Source of the DNA: Clostridia bacterium
GTDB taxonomy: Bacteria > Bacillota > Clostridia > TANB77 > CAG-508
Assembly (NCBI GenBank): GCA_900752095.1
Contig: CAADUD010000065.1
Location: 1 to 20,000 of the forward strand
DNA: 20,000 nucleotides
Reading direction: 5' to 3'
Within the stretch, counting starts at the first letter, position 1, and every line of letters starts with the position of its first letter. Below are positions 7,139 through 13,487 of the stretch, piece by piece. The notes beneath the pieces are model-generated. The model made no database searches and was not told the DNA's origin. It was given only the letters and a program-made list of their open reading frames with translations. Both the position numbers and the translations under genes were made by a program.

Positions 7139-7792
7139 AAAACAAAAAGTTTGTGTCAAAATGACCGTGGCAGGTGCCATAGCGGCTCCCATATTATTGG
7201 CATCTTTAATTCCCATGTCTACAATTTTACCAGGAGTGACATAAGTAATATAAGGACCATTTCCATTACTAGATAAAATAGCAGCACCAGAACCTGTTAC
7301 TGTCCATTGAGCCGTTGGGGGTCTTTGATTTCCAAGCTCTAGAGGAAAGCGAAATTGTTTTTCTGCACTACAAAAGTGACTAGAAGTAGCACAAAGAACG
7401 TTAGAAGCAGCTTTACCATCTAAAAATATACTACCTAAACATAAACTTTCTACAAAAGTAGAACATGCACCAAAAACTCCAAAAAATGGAATATTTAATT
7501 CACGAAGTCCAAAGCTAGAAGAAATACATTGATTTAACAGGTCACCTGCAAAACAATAGTCTATCTGGTTCATAGGAATGCCAGATTTATGAATTACAGT
7601 ATTTACTGTTTCTTTTATAATTTTGCTTTCAGCTTTTTCCCATGTTTTTTCTCCCCAAAATTCATCTTCTAAGCATTGATCAAAATAGCTAGCAAGGGGA
7701 CCTTCACCTTCTTTAGGACCAACAATACTTGCAGTTTCTAAAATGGTAGGAGGGGTATCTAACTGAATTGTTTGATTTCCAATATGTTTCAT
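7118..7792 (-). CDS. spoVAD: Stage V sporulation protein AD, N-terminal part, interrupted by element
   Basis: SpoVAD is the thiolase-fold, dipicolinic-acid-binding member of the SpoVA complex in the spore inner membrane, needed for DPA uptake into the forespore. The first 208 or so residues match the family, including VFGACSTFVESLCLGSIFL, an apparent thiolase-like nucleophile region, and TVTGSGAAIL, DMGIKDANNMGAAMAPA. The usual length is about 338 residues. The last 16 or so residues here are read from the mobile element and end in a stop inside the recombinase gene's 3' end (21 bp antisense overlap). The start ATG at 7792 follows AAAGGAT by about ten bases. It lies third after the dodecin-like gene and spoVAC on the minus strand. 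As it stands the protein should be non-functional. Precise excision of the element could restore it. Confidence 0.9.
   Translation of the reverse strand: MKHIGNQTIQLDTPPTILETASIVGPKEGEGPLASYFDQCLEDEFWGEKTWEKAESKIIKETVNTVIHKSGIPMNQIDYCFAGDLLNQCISSSFGLRELNIPFFGVFGACSTFVESLCLGSIFLDGKAASNVLCATSSHFCSAEKQFRFPLELGNQRPPTAQWTVTGSGAAILSSNGNGPYITYVTPGKIVDMGIKDANNMGAAMAPATVILTQTFCFLNYSWL
7155..7180. other. Right attachment-site junction (attL/attR-type) within spoVAD
   Basis: Read on the minus strand, SpoVAD similarity runs through MGAAMAPA (about 7169-7192) and then stops. The next residues, TVILTQTFCF, are not SpoVAD. The crossover should therefore lie in or beside GGCAGGTGCC (7169-7178), itself nearly palindromic (GGCA/TGCC arms). 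On the element side GTCA at 7155-7158 and TGAC at 7162-7165 form an inverted repeat, typical of sequence next to recombinase sites. The exact core cannot be fixed without the other end. Confidence 0.55.
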
Positions 7793-7877
7793 AAGTTTTA
7801 TATCCTTTCTTAAAAAAGTGACTCTTGTTTTTTTAAATCAGCTTCTATTTTGAAATTTGTTATTGAAATAATAACTT

Positions 7878-8324
7878 TTAACCGAAAAATAGAGTTGCAA
7901 TAATGCCAATAATAACAGAGGTAGAAATACCAAATACTAAAACAGGCCCTGCTACTGTGAACATTTTTCCTCCTACTCCCATTACATAACCCTCTGATTT
8001 ATATTCGATGGCAGGAGAAACAATAGAGTTTGCAAATCCTGTAATTGGTATTAAAGAACCTGCACCTGCAAATTTTCCTATTTTATTAAAAATATTAAGA
8101 CCTGTTAAAATGGCAGAAATTGCAATTAATACAATGGATACCACTGTAGAAGCCTGTGTTTGCTCCATTCCTTTATACATACAAAAATCCATAATTAATT
8201 GGCCAATTGAACATATAAGTCCTCCCACCCAAAAAGCATTAAAACAATTTTTTAGAATAGGAGAGTTGGGTGATTTTTTATCAACATAGTCGCTATATTC
8301 TTTTTTAGTTTCTAATGGTTTCAT
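7878..8324 (-). CDS. spoVAC: Stage V sporulation protein AC
   Basis: A 148-residue integral membrane protein of the SpoVA dipicolinic-acid channel. After a charged N-terminus (KEYSDYVDKKSPNSPILKN) come about four hydrophobic helices, with the conserved stretches FWVGGLICSIGQ, GKFAGAGSLIPITGFANSI and GYVMGVGGKMFTVAGPVLVFG. In Bacillus, SpoVAC acts as a mechanosensitive-type channel at germination. I start at ATG 8324 because AAAGGAGGA (8331-8339 on the minus strand) lies six bases before it, while a longer reading to 8360 has no support. The gene lies between the dodecin-like gene, whose stop touches its ribosome site, and spoVAD 85 bp downstream. Expression in the forespore is expected from the family. 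Confidence 0.95.
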   Translation of the reverse strand: MKPLETKKEYSDYVDKKSPNSPILKNCFNAFWVGGLICSIGQLIMDFCMYKGMEQTQASTVVSIVLIAISAILTGLNIFNKIGKFAGAGSLIPITGFANSIVSPAIEYKSEGYVMGVGGKMFTVAGPVLVFGISTSVIIGIIATLFFG

Positions 8325-8340
8325 TTTTAATCCTCCTTTT

Positions 8341-8553
8341 TTAATCTCGATCTCTATCAATTACAAAAGATAAATCCAAATCTACAAAATATTCTACTAA
8401 TTTTTTACCCTCAATTTTAGCTCTTTGTTCAATTATTTTTACAGAAGATAGGTAGTCAATTGTTTTAGATGCTTCTGCAATTGCTTGTACAACAGCATCT
8501 TTCCAAGAAACTGTAGAAGTACCTGTAATGATTAAATGTTTTTCAATTCCCAT
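8341..8553 (-). CDS. Dodecin-family protein
   Basis: A 70-residue protein matching dodecin along its length: an N-terminal strand (KHLIITGTST), then SWKDAVVQAIAEASKTI as the helix, then two long strands ending DLSFVIDRD. Dodecins form hollow dodecamers that store flavins. The Trp that stacks on the flavin, about residue 37-38 in flavin dodecins, is Ser37 here (YLSSVK), so this looks like the branch lacking that Trp, some of which bind Ca. ATG 8553 follows GGAGGTTATC closely, so the longer reading to 8616 is not used. Its stop at 8341 abuts the spoVAC ribosome site, so it is very likely co-transcribed with spoVAC-spoVAD. A sporulation role is inferred from position only. Confidence 0.8.
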   Translation of the reverse strand: MGIEKHLIITGTSTVSWKDAVVQAIAEASKTIDYLSSVKIIEQRAKIEGKKLVEYFVDLDLSFVIDRDRD

Positions 8554-8585
8554 TTTTGATAACCTCCATTTCGTTTTGCTAATGT

Positions 8586-8614
8586 TATCTTTACCAAAAA
8601 CATAGAATTTATAC
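8586..8614 (-). promoter_or_regulatory. Candidate forespore-sigma promoter of the dodecin-spoVA operon
   Basis: On the minus strand GTATA (8610-8614) is followed after 14 bases by GGTAAAGATA (8586-8595), one mismatch from the SigF-type -10 pattern. The start would lie about 25 bases upstream of the dodecin ATG. Forespore control is expected for spoVA operons, but the spacer is one base short and no clean SigG box was seen. Confidence 0.3.
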
Positions 8615-8651
8615 AAAAATTAGAAAATTTCTTAAAATGTTGAAAATAGTA

Positions 8652-8680
8652 TTCACGAAAAATAAAATTTATGATATAGT
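8652..8680 (+). promoter_or_regulatory. Candidate promoter of the GH18 gene
   Basis: TTCACG at 8652-8657, a 17-base spacer and TATAGT at 8675-8680, lying 35 bases before the ATG at 8716. It shares the divergent region with the minus-strand sporulation operon. Confidence 0.35.
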
Positions 8681-8715
8681 GAAAAAGAGAAAAAAATAAG
8701 GAGAAAAGTAATAAA

Positions 8716-10470
8716 ATGGGAAAACATGATAAAAATGAAAAAATAGAAAACATAGAAAATGCTACAAAAACTAAAAATGTAGGGAAGAAGGAAAAAAGAA
8801 AATTTAAGTTTGTTTTTAAAATAGCTATAGTAATTGTTTTTTTAGCATTAATAGTTGCTATACTCTATTTAGCTAGCCATAATTATATTAGAGATGATAT
8901 AACAGATAAAATTAATTTAATTATAAATAATGGTAATGTTACTACTAGTTTAAAAAAAGATATATATGTGCAAGATGGAATAATATATTTATCCCAAGCA
9001 GATATAGACAACTTTTTTGATCATAGTGTTATTTATGATGAAAAATATGATCAAATTATTACTTGTTCTGAAAAGAAAGTAGCAGTTTTACCAATAGGAA
9101 AAAATCAAATACAAGTAAATAGTTCCAATACTACTATAAAAGGAGGAGCTATTCAGAAAGAGGGAACCTATTATTTACCTATTTCTGAATTAGGAGATGT
9201 TTATAATATACAAACAACCTATCTAGCACAAAACAATGTTGTTACTATAAATTCATTAGATAGAGAATGTTCTATAGCAACAATAGCTAAAAATAGTTCT
9301 ATTAAATATAAACCAACTTTTTTTTCTAGAACAGTGGCAAAAGTAGAAGAAGGAGAAAGTGTTACAATAGCAAATCGTAGTGAATACCCTGTACCAGAAG
9401 GTTGGACAAGAGTTAGAACCGAAGATGGAATATTAGGATATATTCAAACCAATAAAATGGGTGCTATTAATCAAATTCGTGAAACTATAGAAATGAAACC
9501 AAAAATAAAAGGAACTGTTAGCTTGGTTTGGGATTATTTTTCACAATATTATACTGCACCAGATAGAAATGGAACAACAATAGAAGGTATAAATGTAGTA
9601 TCTCCTACCTTTTTTAGATTAGAACAGGCGGGGAAAGGAAATATTTTAGCCAATGTAGGAGAAGAAGGAGAAAGTTATGTTTCTTGGGCACACAAGCAGA
9701 ATTATCAAGTTTGGCCAATGCTATCAAATGAATCTTTAAATGATACTACCTCTGAAATTTTAAGGGACTATAAATTAAGAGAATCTTTAATTAACCAGAT
9801 TGTACAATATATTATAAAATATGATTTAGATGGTATTAATATTGACTTTGAAAATATGTATGAAGCAGATAAAGATTATTTTTCTCGTTTTTTAATAGAG
9901 CTAGAGCCACGTTTAAACGAAATAGGTGCAGTATTGTCGGTAGATGTAACAGCGCCTGATGGGGCACCAAATTGGTCTATGTGTTATGACAGATATACTA
10001 TTGGAAAAGTAGCTGATTTTATTATCTTTATGGGGTATGATCAATATGGAATATCTTCTACAGAAGCAGGAACAACAGCAGGTTGTGATTGGGTAGAAGC
10101 AAATATTACTAAATTTTTAGGACAAGAGGGAGTTCCAGCAGAAAAATTAATTTTAGGAATGCCATTTTACACTAGATTTTGGGAAGAGAAAGATGGAAAG
10201 CTTATTTCGAAAGATACAGTAAATATGAATAAAATTGATAATGTAATACCAAATAATGTAGAAAAACAATGGGATGAAAACTTAAAACAATACTATATAG
10301 AATATAAAGAAAATGATGTTACATGTAAAATGTGGATAGAAGATGAAACTTCCTTTAAAGCAAAATTAAATTTAGTCACAGAGTATCATTTAGCAGGAGC
10401 AGCTTATTGGACAAAGGGAATGGAAAAAGACTCTATTTGGAAAGTAGTTTCTGAAACATTAGGAATATAA
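8716..10470 (+). CDS. Membrane-anchored SH3 / glycoside hydrolase family 18 protein
   Basis: A 584-residue protein with a very basic cytoplasmic N-terminus, one signal-anchor helix (about 34-53), a beta-rich region similar to copper-amine-oxidase-N-type domains (about 65-180), a bacterial SH3-like module (about 195-240, ending with a GWTRVRTEDGILGYI-type strand) and a C-terminal GH18 TIM barrel (about 255-584). The catalytic strand is DGINIDFE with Asp372, Asp377 and the acid Glu379. The middle Asp of classical chitinases is Asn375, as in the spore-lytic YaaH/SleL-like branch. It probably cleaves amino-sugar links in peptidoglycan or cortex outside the membrane. The ribosome site AAGGAG (8697-8702) is 13 bases from the ATG, a little far. 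It lies divergent to the spoVA operon, which fits a role in spores or germination, though this is inference. Confidence 0.85.
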   Translation: MGKHDKNEKIENIENATKTKNVGKKEKRKFKFVFKIAIVIVFLALIVAILYLASHNYIRDDITDKINLIINNGNVTTSLKKDIYVQDGIIYLSQADIDNFFDHSVIYDEKYDQIITCSEKKVAVLPIGKNQIQVNSSNTTIKGGAIQKEGTYYLPISELGDVYNIQTTYLAQNNVVTINSLDRECSIATIAKNSSIKYKPTFFSRTVAKVEEGESVTIANRSEYPVPEGWTRVRTEDGILGYIQTNKMGAINQIRETIEMKPKIKGTVSLVWDYFSQYYTAPDRNGTTIEGINVVSPTFFRLEQAGKGNILANVGEEGESYVSWAHKQNYQVWPMLSNESLNDTTSEILRDYKLRESLINQIVQYIIKYDLDGINIDFENMYEADKDYFSRFLIELEPRLNEIGAVLSVDVTAPDGAPNWSMCYDRYTIGKVADFIIFMGYDQYGISSTEAGTTAGCDWVEANITKFLGQEGVPAEKLILGMPFYTRFWEEKDGKLISKDTVNMNKIDNVIPNNVEKQWDENLKQYYIEYKENDVTCKMWIEDETSFKAKLNLVTEYHLAGAAYWTKGMEKDSIWKVVSETLGI

Positions 10471-10568
10471 GAAAAAAGAAGAAAGATTTTTAATAAAAAA
10501 GTGATAAACTAAAATTGCTTTCATATAATGTAGAACAAGCTATTTATAAAATGAAAATAATATAGATT

Positions 10569-10587
10569 TCTTTCCTGTATGGAAAGA
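10569..10587 (+). other. Hairpin between the GH18 gene and the unknown 334-aa gene
   Basis: TCTTTCC at 10569-10575 and GGAAAGA at 10581-10587 form a perfect seven-pair stem with a TGTAT loop. No T run follows, so it is not a standard terminator. It could be a weak stop or a leader element of the gene starting at 10618. Nothing else is evident in 10471-10617. Confidence 0.35.
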
Positions 10588-10617
10588 TTGTTATAAACAA
10601 TTAAATGAGGTGATTTT

Positions 10618-11622
10618 TTGCTTGCCTACTTAAAACCAAAAACTACAAATGAAGAATTATATGAAAGTGATTATTTAAAAAATTTAAAACAAAAAAATTC
10701 CTATTTTTCTCAAGTACAATATTGGATTTGTTTCTTCTTTTTTGAAATGGTAGCATGCTTAAAAGGCATTACAAATAGTATTACAGTAAAGCAAATTCAA
10801 GGAGGAATTTTATTAATTCTTCCTTTTTCTATCGAAAAATGTGATTTGAAATTAGAAAAAGCTATGAAGCATGTACAACAATTAATGAAAAAGTATCAAA
10901 TTACAAACTTAGTATTGGCAGAAGAATTGAAAAGATTTAGTTATTTTTCAAAAGAAGAGAATATTTTTCAAAAACAAGTTCATATTATAGATGGAAAAGG
11001 AATAATGCCATATTTATTGAAAGAAATAATAGAATATATTCTGAAAATTCAACAAAAACCAATGGAGTTAGAAGATTTATATCTTTGCATGAAGCAAAAT
11101 AGTAAAATTTATTTAGATAATATTTATTATTTAACACACTATTTTAAAACCATTAATATTATTACACCTAATATCACTACTTTTCAAAAAATTGCAGATG
11201 ATATAGAAGAAAAAGAAAATATAGTAATAACAGTAAGTAATAATAAAAAGAAAAGTTTAAAACAAGCCAGACTAATTGTTAATTTTGACTTTGAAGAAAA
11301 AGAAATTAAAAAATATACTATTTTTCGAAGAGCTATTCTGATTATATTAAATCATTCTAATCCATATGAAAGCGTTGGATTTGATGGGATCCAAGTTAGA
11401 CATATTGGAGTAGATATGAGTAAGGAACTTAAGGACTTTTTTAATAAATATCATCTTTTAGAAACTTGTTCTTTAACTTCTTTATGTGAAAGCCTTATTA
11501 ACACTAAACAAGAATTTTTACAAGTAAAACATCAATTAGAAAAAGAAAAGGTGGAGGTAATAAAACTATATGGAACAAAAGGAGAAATAGGTAAAAAGCA
11601 ATATTTAGATGTAGCAAGTTAA
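10618..11622 (+). CDS. Conserved-looking protein of unknown function
   Basis: A 334-residue soluble protein that I do not recognise. It starts at TTG 10618 with GAGGTGA at 10607-10613. There is no signal peptide and no clear membrane helix, although the aromatic run WICFFFFEMVACL at about residues 37-49 is hydrophobic. It alternates helices and short strands (GGILLILPF, NLVLAEEL, HIIDGKGIM, NIVITVS, ARLIVNFDF, AILIILNH), which suggests one or two Rossmann-like alpha/beta domains. A Lys/Glu-rich helix (LQVKHQLEKEKVEVIKLYG) ends it. No catalytic motif stands out. It lies alone between the GH18 gene and the greA promoter. The strong ribosome site and normal codon pattern argue that it is real. 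Confidence 0.75.
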   Translation: MLAYLKPKTTNEELYESDYLKNLKQKNSYFSQVQYWICFFFFEMVACLKGITNSITVKQIQGGILLILPFSIEKCDLKLEKAMKHVQQLMKKYQITNLVLAEELKRFSYFSKEENIFQKQVHIIDGKGIMPYLLKEIIEYILKIQQKPMELEDLYLCMKQNSKIYLDNIYYLTHYFKTINIITPNITTFQKIADDIEEKENIVITVSNNKKKSLKQARLIVNFDFEEKEIKKYTIFRRAILIILNHSNPYESVGFDGIQVRHIGVDMSKELKDFFNKYHLLETCSLTSLCESLINTKQEFLQVKHQLEKEKVEVIKLYGTKGEIGKKQYLDVAS

Positions 11623-11648
11623 AAAAAGTAAATTTATTGTGAAAATGA

Positions 11649-11677
11649 TTGACAAAAAATAGAAAATCGAGTATAGT
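11649..11677 (+). promoter_or_regulatory. Promoter of greA
   Basis: TTGACA at 11649-11654, exactly 17 bases, then TATAGT at 11672-11677: a near-consensus housekeeping promoter. Transcription should start at about 11684, leaving a leader of about 115 bases before greA. Confidence 0.8.
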
Positions 11678-11693
11678 ATATAGAGGTTTAATC

Positions 11694-11768
11694 GCAACAA
11701 ATTATAAGATTTATAATTTGTTGCAATTCATTTATTATATAGGAAAAAGCAATATTTTAGCCTATATA
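11694..11768 (+). promoter_or_regulatory. Structured greA leader with two hairpins
   Basis: The first hairpin is a perfect 14-pair stem (11694-11707 with 11711-11724) with a three-base GAT loop, beginning about ten bases after the expected transcript start. The second pairs TATATAGG at 11736-11743 with CCTATATA at 11761-11768. No long T run follows either, so they are not clear terminators. They may pause polymerase or stabilise the message. Confidence 0.55.
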
Positions 11769-11800
11769 TAACTTATCAAAAGCAAAAGGAGGTAAGACAA

Positions 11801-12277
11801 ATGGAAGAAAAAGAAGTACTGCTAACCAAAGAAGGATATGAAAAATTAGAACAAGAATTAGATCAATTAAAAACAACAAAAAGAGCTGAAATAGCAGAAA
11901 GAATAAAAGTTGCATTAGGTTTTGGAGATTTATCTGAAAATTCTGAATATGACGAAGCTAAAAATGCACAAGCAGAAAATGAAACTAAAATTGCAGAATT
12001 AGAAAATAAATTAAGATAGGCTAAAATTATTGATGAATCAGAAATAGATACCAAAACAGTACAGGTAGGAAATACAGTAAAGCTACTTGACATTGAATTT
12101 AATGAAGAAGTAAGTTATACCTTAGTTGGTTCAACAGAAGTTGACTTAGCACAAAACAAAATTTCCAATGAATCACCAATTGGAAGTGCTATTTTAGGTG
12201 CGAAAAAAAATCAAATAGTAGAAGTTCAAGCACCAGCAGGTGTAGTTCAATATAAAGTATTATCTATTACAAAATAA
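11801..12277 (+). pseudogene. greA: Transcription elongation factor GreA with in-frame TAG at codon 73
   Basis: GreA enters the RNA polymerase secondary channel and stimulates cleavage of backtracked RNA. Codons 1-72 encode the N-terminal coiled coil with the acidic tip FGDLSENSEY (Asp43, Glu46). Codon 73 is TAG (12017-12019). The same frame then continues without a break for 85 more codons (AKIIDESEID to the FKBP-like C-terminal domain ending VVQYKVLSITK) and stops at TAA 12275-12277. With the TAG read as one residue the protein would be 158 residues, the E. coli length. At this position Gln is plausible (CAG to TAG, one transition). The start has AAAGGAGGT just upstream. It may be a recent nonsense mutation, a sequence error, or a suppressed amber codon. 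As written only the 72-residue coiled coil would be made. Confidence 0.9.
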
Positions 12278-12297
12278 ATAGAATTAAAAAGTAAATT

Positions 12298-12363
12298 AAA
12301 AGAAATTGTCCTAAGATTGATAATATATCATAAAATGATTTCAATTTTAGAGCAATTTCTTTT
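12298..12363. terminator. Bidirectional terminator between greA and deoD
   Basis: An 11-pair outer stem (AAAAGAAATTG at 12298-12308 with CAATTTCTTTT at 12353-12363) is followed, after a small internal loop, by a second ten-pair stem (12311-12320 with 12341-12350, one G-T pair) and an inner ATCAT/ATGAT pairing. T runs follow on both strands, so it can stop the convergent transcripts of greA and deoD. Confidence 0.75.
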
Positions 12364-12378
12364 TTTATATAGATTATT

Positions 12379-13098
12379 TTATAATTTAATAGCACTTTCT
12401 AAAGCTAGTATAATCATATTATTTAAGGACTTTTCTCTTTCTTCTGAAGTGCTTTCTTGTTTAGTATAATAGGAATCTACAACAGTTAGTAAACAAGACG
12501 CTTTTTTTCCTAGCTGATGAGCAATGTAAAATAAAGCAAAAGCTTCCATTTCACAAGCAATAATATTTAATTCTTTTGGAAAACGACTAATGAATGCAGG
12601 AATGTCTGGAAGATAACCATCAAAACAATCATTACACAAGGTATTTCCTTTTACATATGGCATTGCAATTTCTTTAGAGGTTTGTTCTATTAAGTCATTT
12701 AAAAAAGCATTAGAATTCATTAAGTGGCAATCCTCTTCTTTCCACTCATAGGCAAAATTGCTCTCTGTATAAGATTTATCTACTAAAATAGTATCAAATA
12801 ATTTTAAATTTCTGCTGTAGCTGCCACAAGATCCAATGCGAATCATATTTTCTACATCATAAAATTGGAACAATTCATAACAATAAATTCCCATACTTGG
12901 CATACCCATACCAGATGAAAAAACAGTAATTTCTTTTCCTTTATAAGTGCCGGTATAAGCTAACATATTGCGCACAGTATTTACTAGTCTAGCATTTTCT
13001 AAGAAATTTTCGGCAATATATTTAGCACGAAGGGGGTCACCAGGAATTAATACCGTTTTTGCGATATCTTCTTTTTTGGCATTACAATGAATTGACAT
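12379..13098 (-). CDS. deoD: Purine nucleoside phosphorylase, DeoD type
   Basis: Splits purine ribo- and deoxyribonucleosides with phosphate to free base and sugar 1-phosphate in purine salvage; the family is a cytoplasmic hexamer. The 239 residues match E. coli DeoD throughout: the phosphate loop VLIPGDPLRA (about 16-25), GMGMPSMGIYCYEL (64-76), IRIGSCG, the nucleoside-binding ACEMEAFALF (Glu183, Glu185 region), and the catalytic pair Asp208 (TVVDSY) and Arg221 (SEERE). I start at ATG 13098. AGGAGG on the minus strand is only two bases from the ATG at 13104 but eight from 13098, and homologues begin with MSIH-type residues. It stands as a single gene, convergent with greA and divergent from pyrG, behind its own promoter. 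Confidence 0.95.
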   Translation of the reverse strand: MSIHCNAKKEDIAKTVLIPGDPLRAKYIAENFLENARLVNTVRNMLAYTGTYKGKEITVFSSGMGMPSMGIYCYELFQFYDVENMIRIGSCGSYSRNLKLFDTILVDKSYTESNFAYEWKEEDCHLMNSNAFLNDLIEQTSKEIAMPYVKGNTLCNDCFDGYLPDIPAFISRFPKELNIIACEMEAFALFYIAHQLGKKASCLLTVVDSYYTKQESTSEEREKSLNNMIILALESAIKL

Positions 13099-13140
13099 AC
13101 ACATGTCCTCCTTTTATAATAGTTAATTTTTTATAAAAAC

Positions 13141-13169
13141 ATTATATAAGAATAATAAAAAAAAAGCAA
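13141..13169 (-). promoter_or_regulatory. Promoter of deoD
   Basis: On the minus strand TTGCTT (13164-13169), 17 bases, then TATAAT (13141-13146), a perfect -10. The start falls at about 13134, 36 bases before the ATG. An 11-base direct repeat TAATTGAACAA lies upstream at 13173-13183 and 13244-13254 and could be an operator, but this is weak. Confidence 0.6.
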
Positions 13170-13286
13170 TTCTAATTGAACAATTGAAAATTTAAAAACA
13201 ATTTTGAAAAAGCAAATGCAATTTACCTATAAAGTACAACTTTTAATTGAACAAAAGATGTTTTTTAAGAATATTAAATGAAAATC

Positions 13287-13316
13287 TTGACAGAGAAAAT
13301 AAATAAGTGTTACTAT
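13287..13316 (+). promoter_or_regulatory. Promoter of pyrG
   Basis: TTGACA at 13287-13292 followed after 18 bases by TACTAT at 13311-13316. The predicted transcript start is about 13322, only about a dozen bases before a terminator hairpin. Confidence 0.5.
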
Positions 13317-13334
13317 TAATAAATAATAAAGTAG

Positions 13335-13387
13335 TAGATTTAAAAAAAACCGAATTTTTAGGGTTGTTTTTTAAATCTATTTTTTTA
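13335..13387 (+). terminator. Terminator/attenuator in the pyrG leader
   Basis: The arm TAGATTTAAAAAAAACC (13335-13351) pairs with 13362-13379 through AAATCTA, the T6 run, TT and GG, with one bulged G. A T-rich tail follows at 13380-13393. It stands about 100 bp before pyrG and no plus-strand gene lies upstream, so it most likely attenuates pyrG itself. Bacillus pyrG is controlled by a leader terminator sensing CTP. The rest of the leader (13395-13487) shows only a weak TTCGC/GCGAA pairing near 13440-13460. Confidence 0.65.
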
Positions 13388-13487
13388 TTTTATAGCAAAA
13401 TATACTAGAGGAGGTAAGAACAAAAAATAAATTTTGTGTTTTCGCAGATATAGCAAAGCGAAGGCAAGAAAGGAATGAGGAGTAAAG

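Larger units (their letters stand above)
1..7178. mobile_element. Right part of a serine-recombinase element inserted in spoVAD
   Basis: The large serine recombinase at 5363-7138 ends about 30 bp from the point where the minus-strand spoVAD reading frame stops matching SpoVAD (about 7160-7175). This is the usual arrangement of an integrase next to its attachment site. I looked for the remaining C-terminal part of SpoVAD between 1 and 7160 on both strands and saw nothing like it, so the element very probably continues past the left edge. Visible content is an aminotransferase/PEP-barrel/HAD/kinase operon, a broken sigma-like gene, a small recombinase-associated gene and the recombinase. No conjugation, capsid or replication genes are visible in this part. 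Seen: the truncated host gene and adjacent recombinase. Inferred: that everything to the left belongs to one insertion. Confidence 0.8.

Noticed and set aside
7118..7168. C-terminal residues of the spoVAD reading frame as genuine SpoVAD
   Set aside because: They do not resemble the family and are antisense to the recombinase end and its flank. They are read-through into the element.
8008..8289. Plus-strand ORF opposite spoVAC
   Set aside because: It is a mirror of the membrane-protein codons of spoVAC, with no ribosome site or recognisable motif.
11801..12019. A complete 72-residue coiled-coil protein unrelated to full GreA
   Set aside because: The same frame continues after TAG with clear GreA C-terminal domain to exactly the usual length.
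13425..13470. A small leader peptide after the AGGAGG near 13410
   Set aside because: No start codon lies at a usable distance from that site, and the following frame closes at once.
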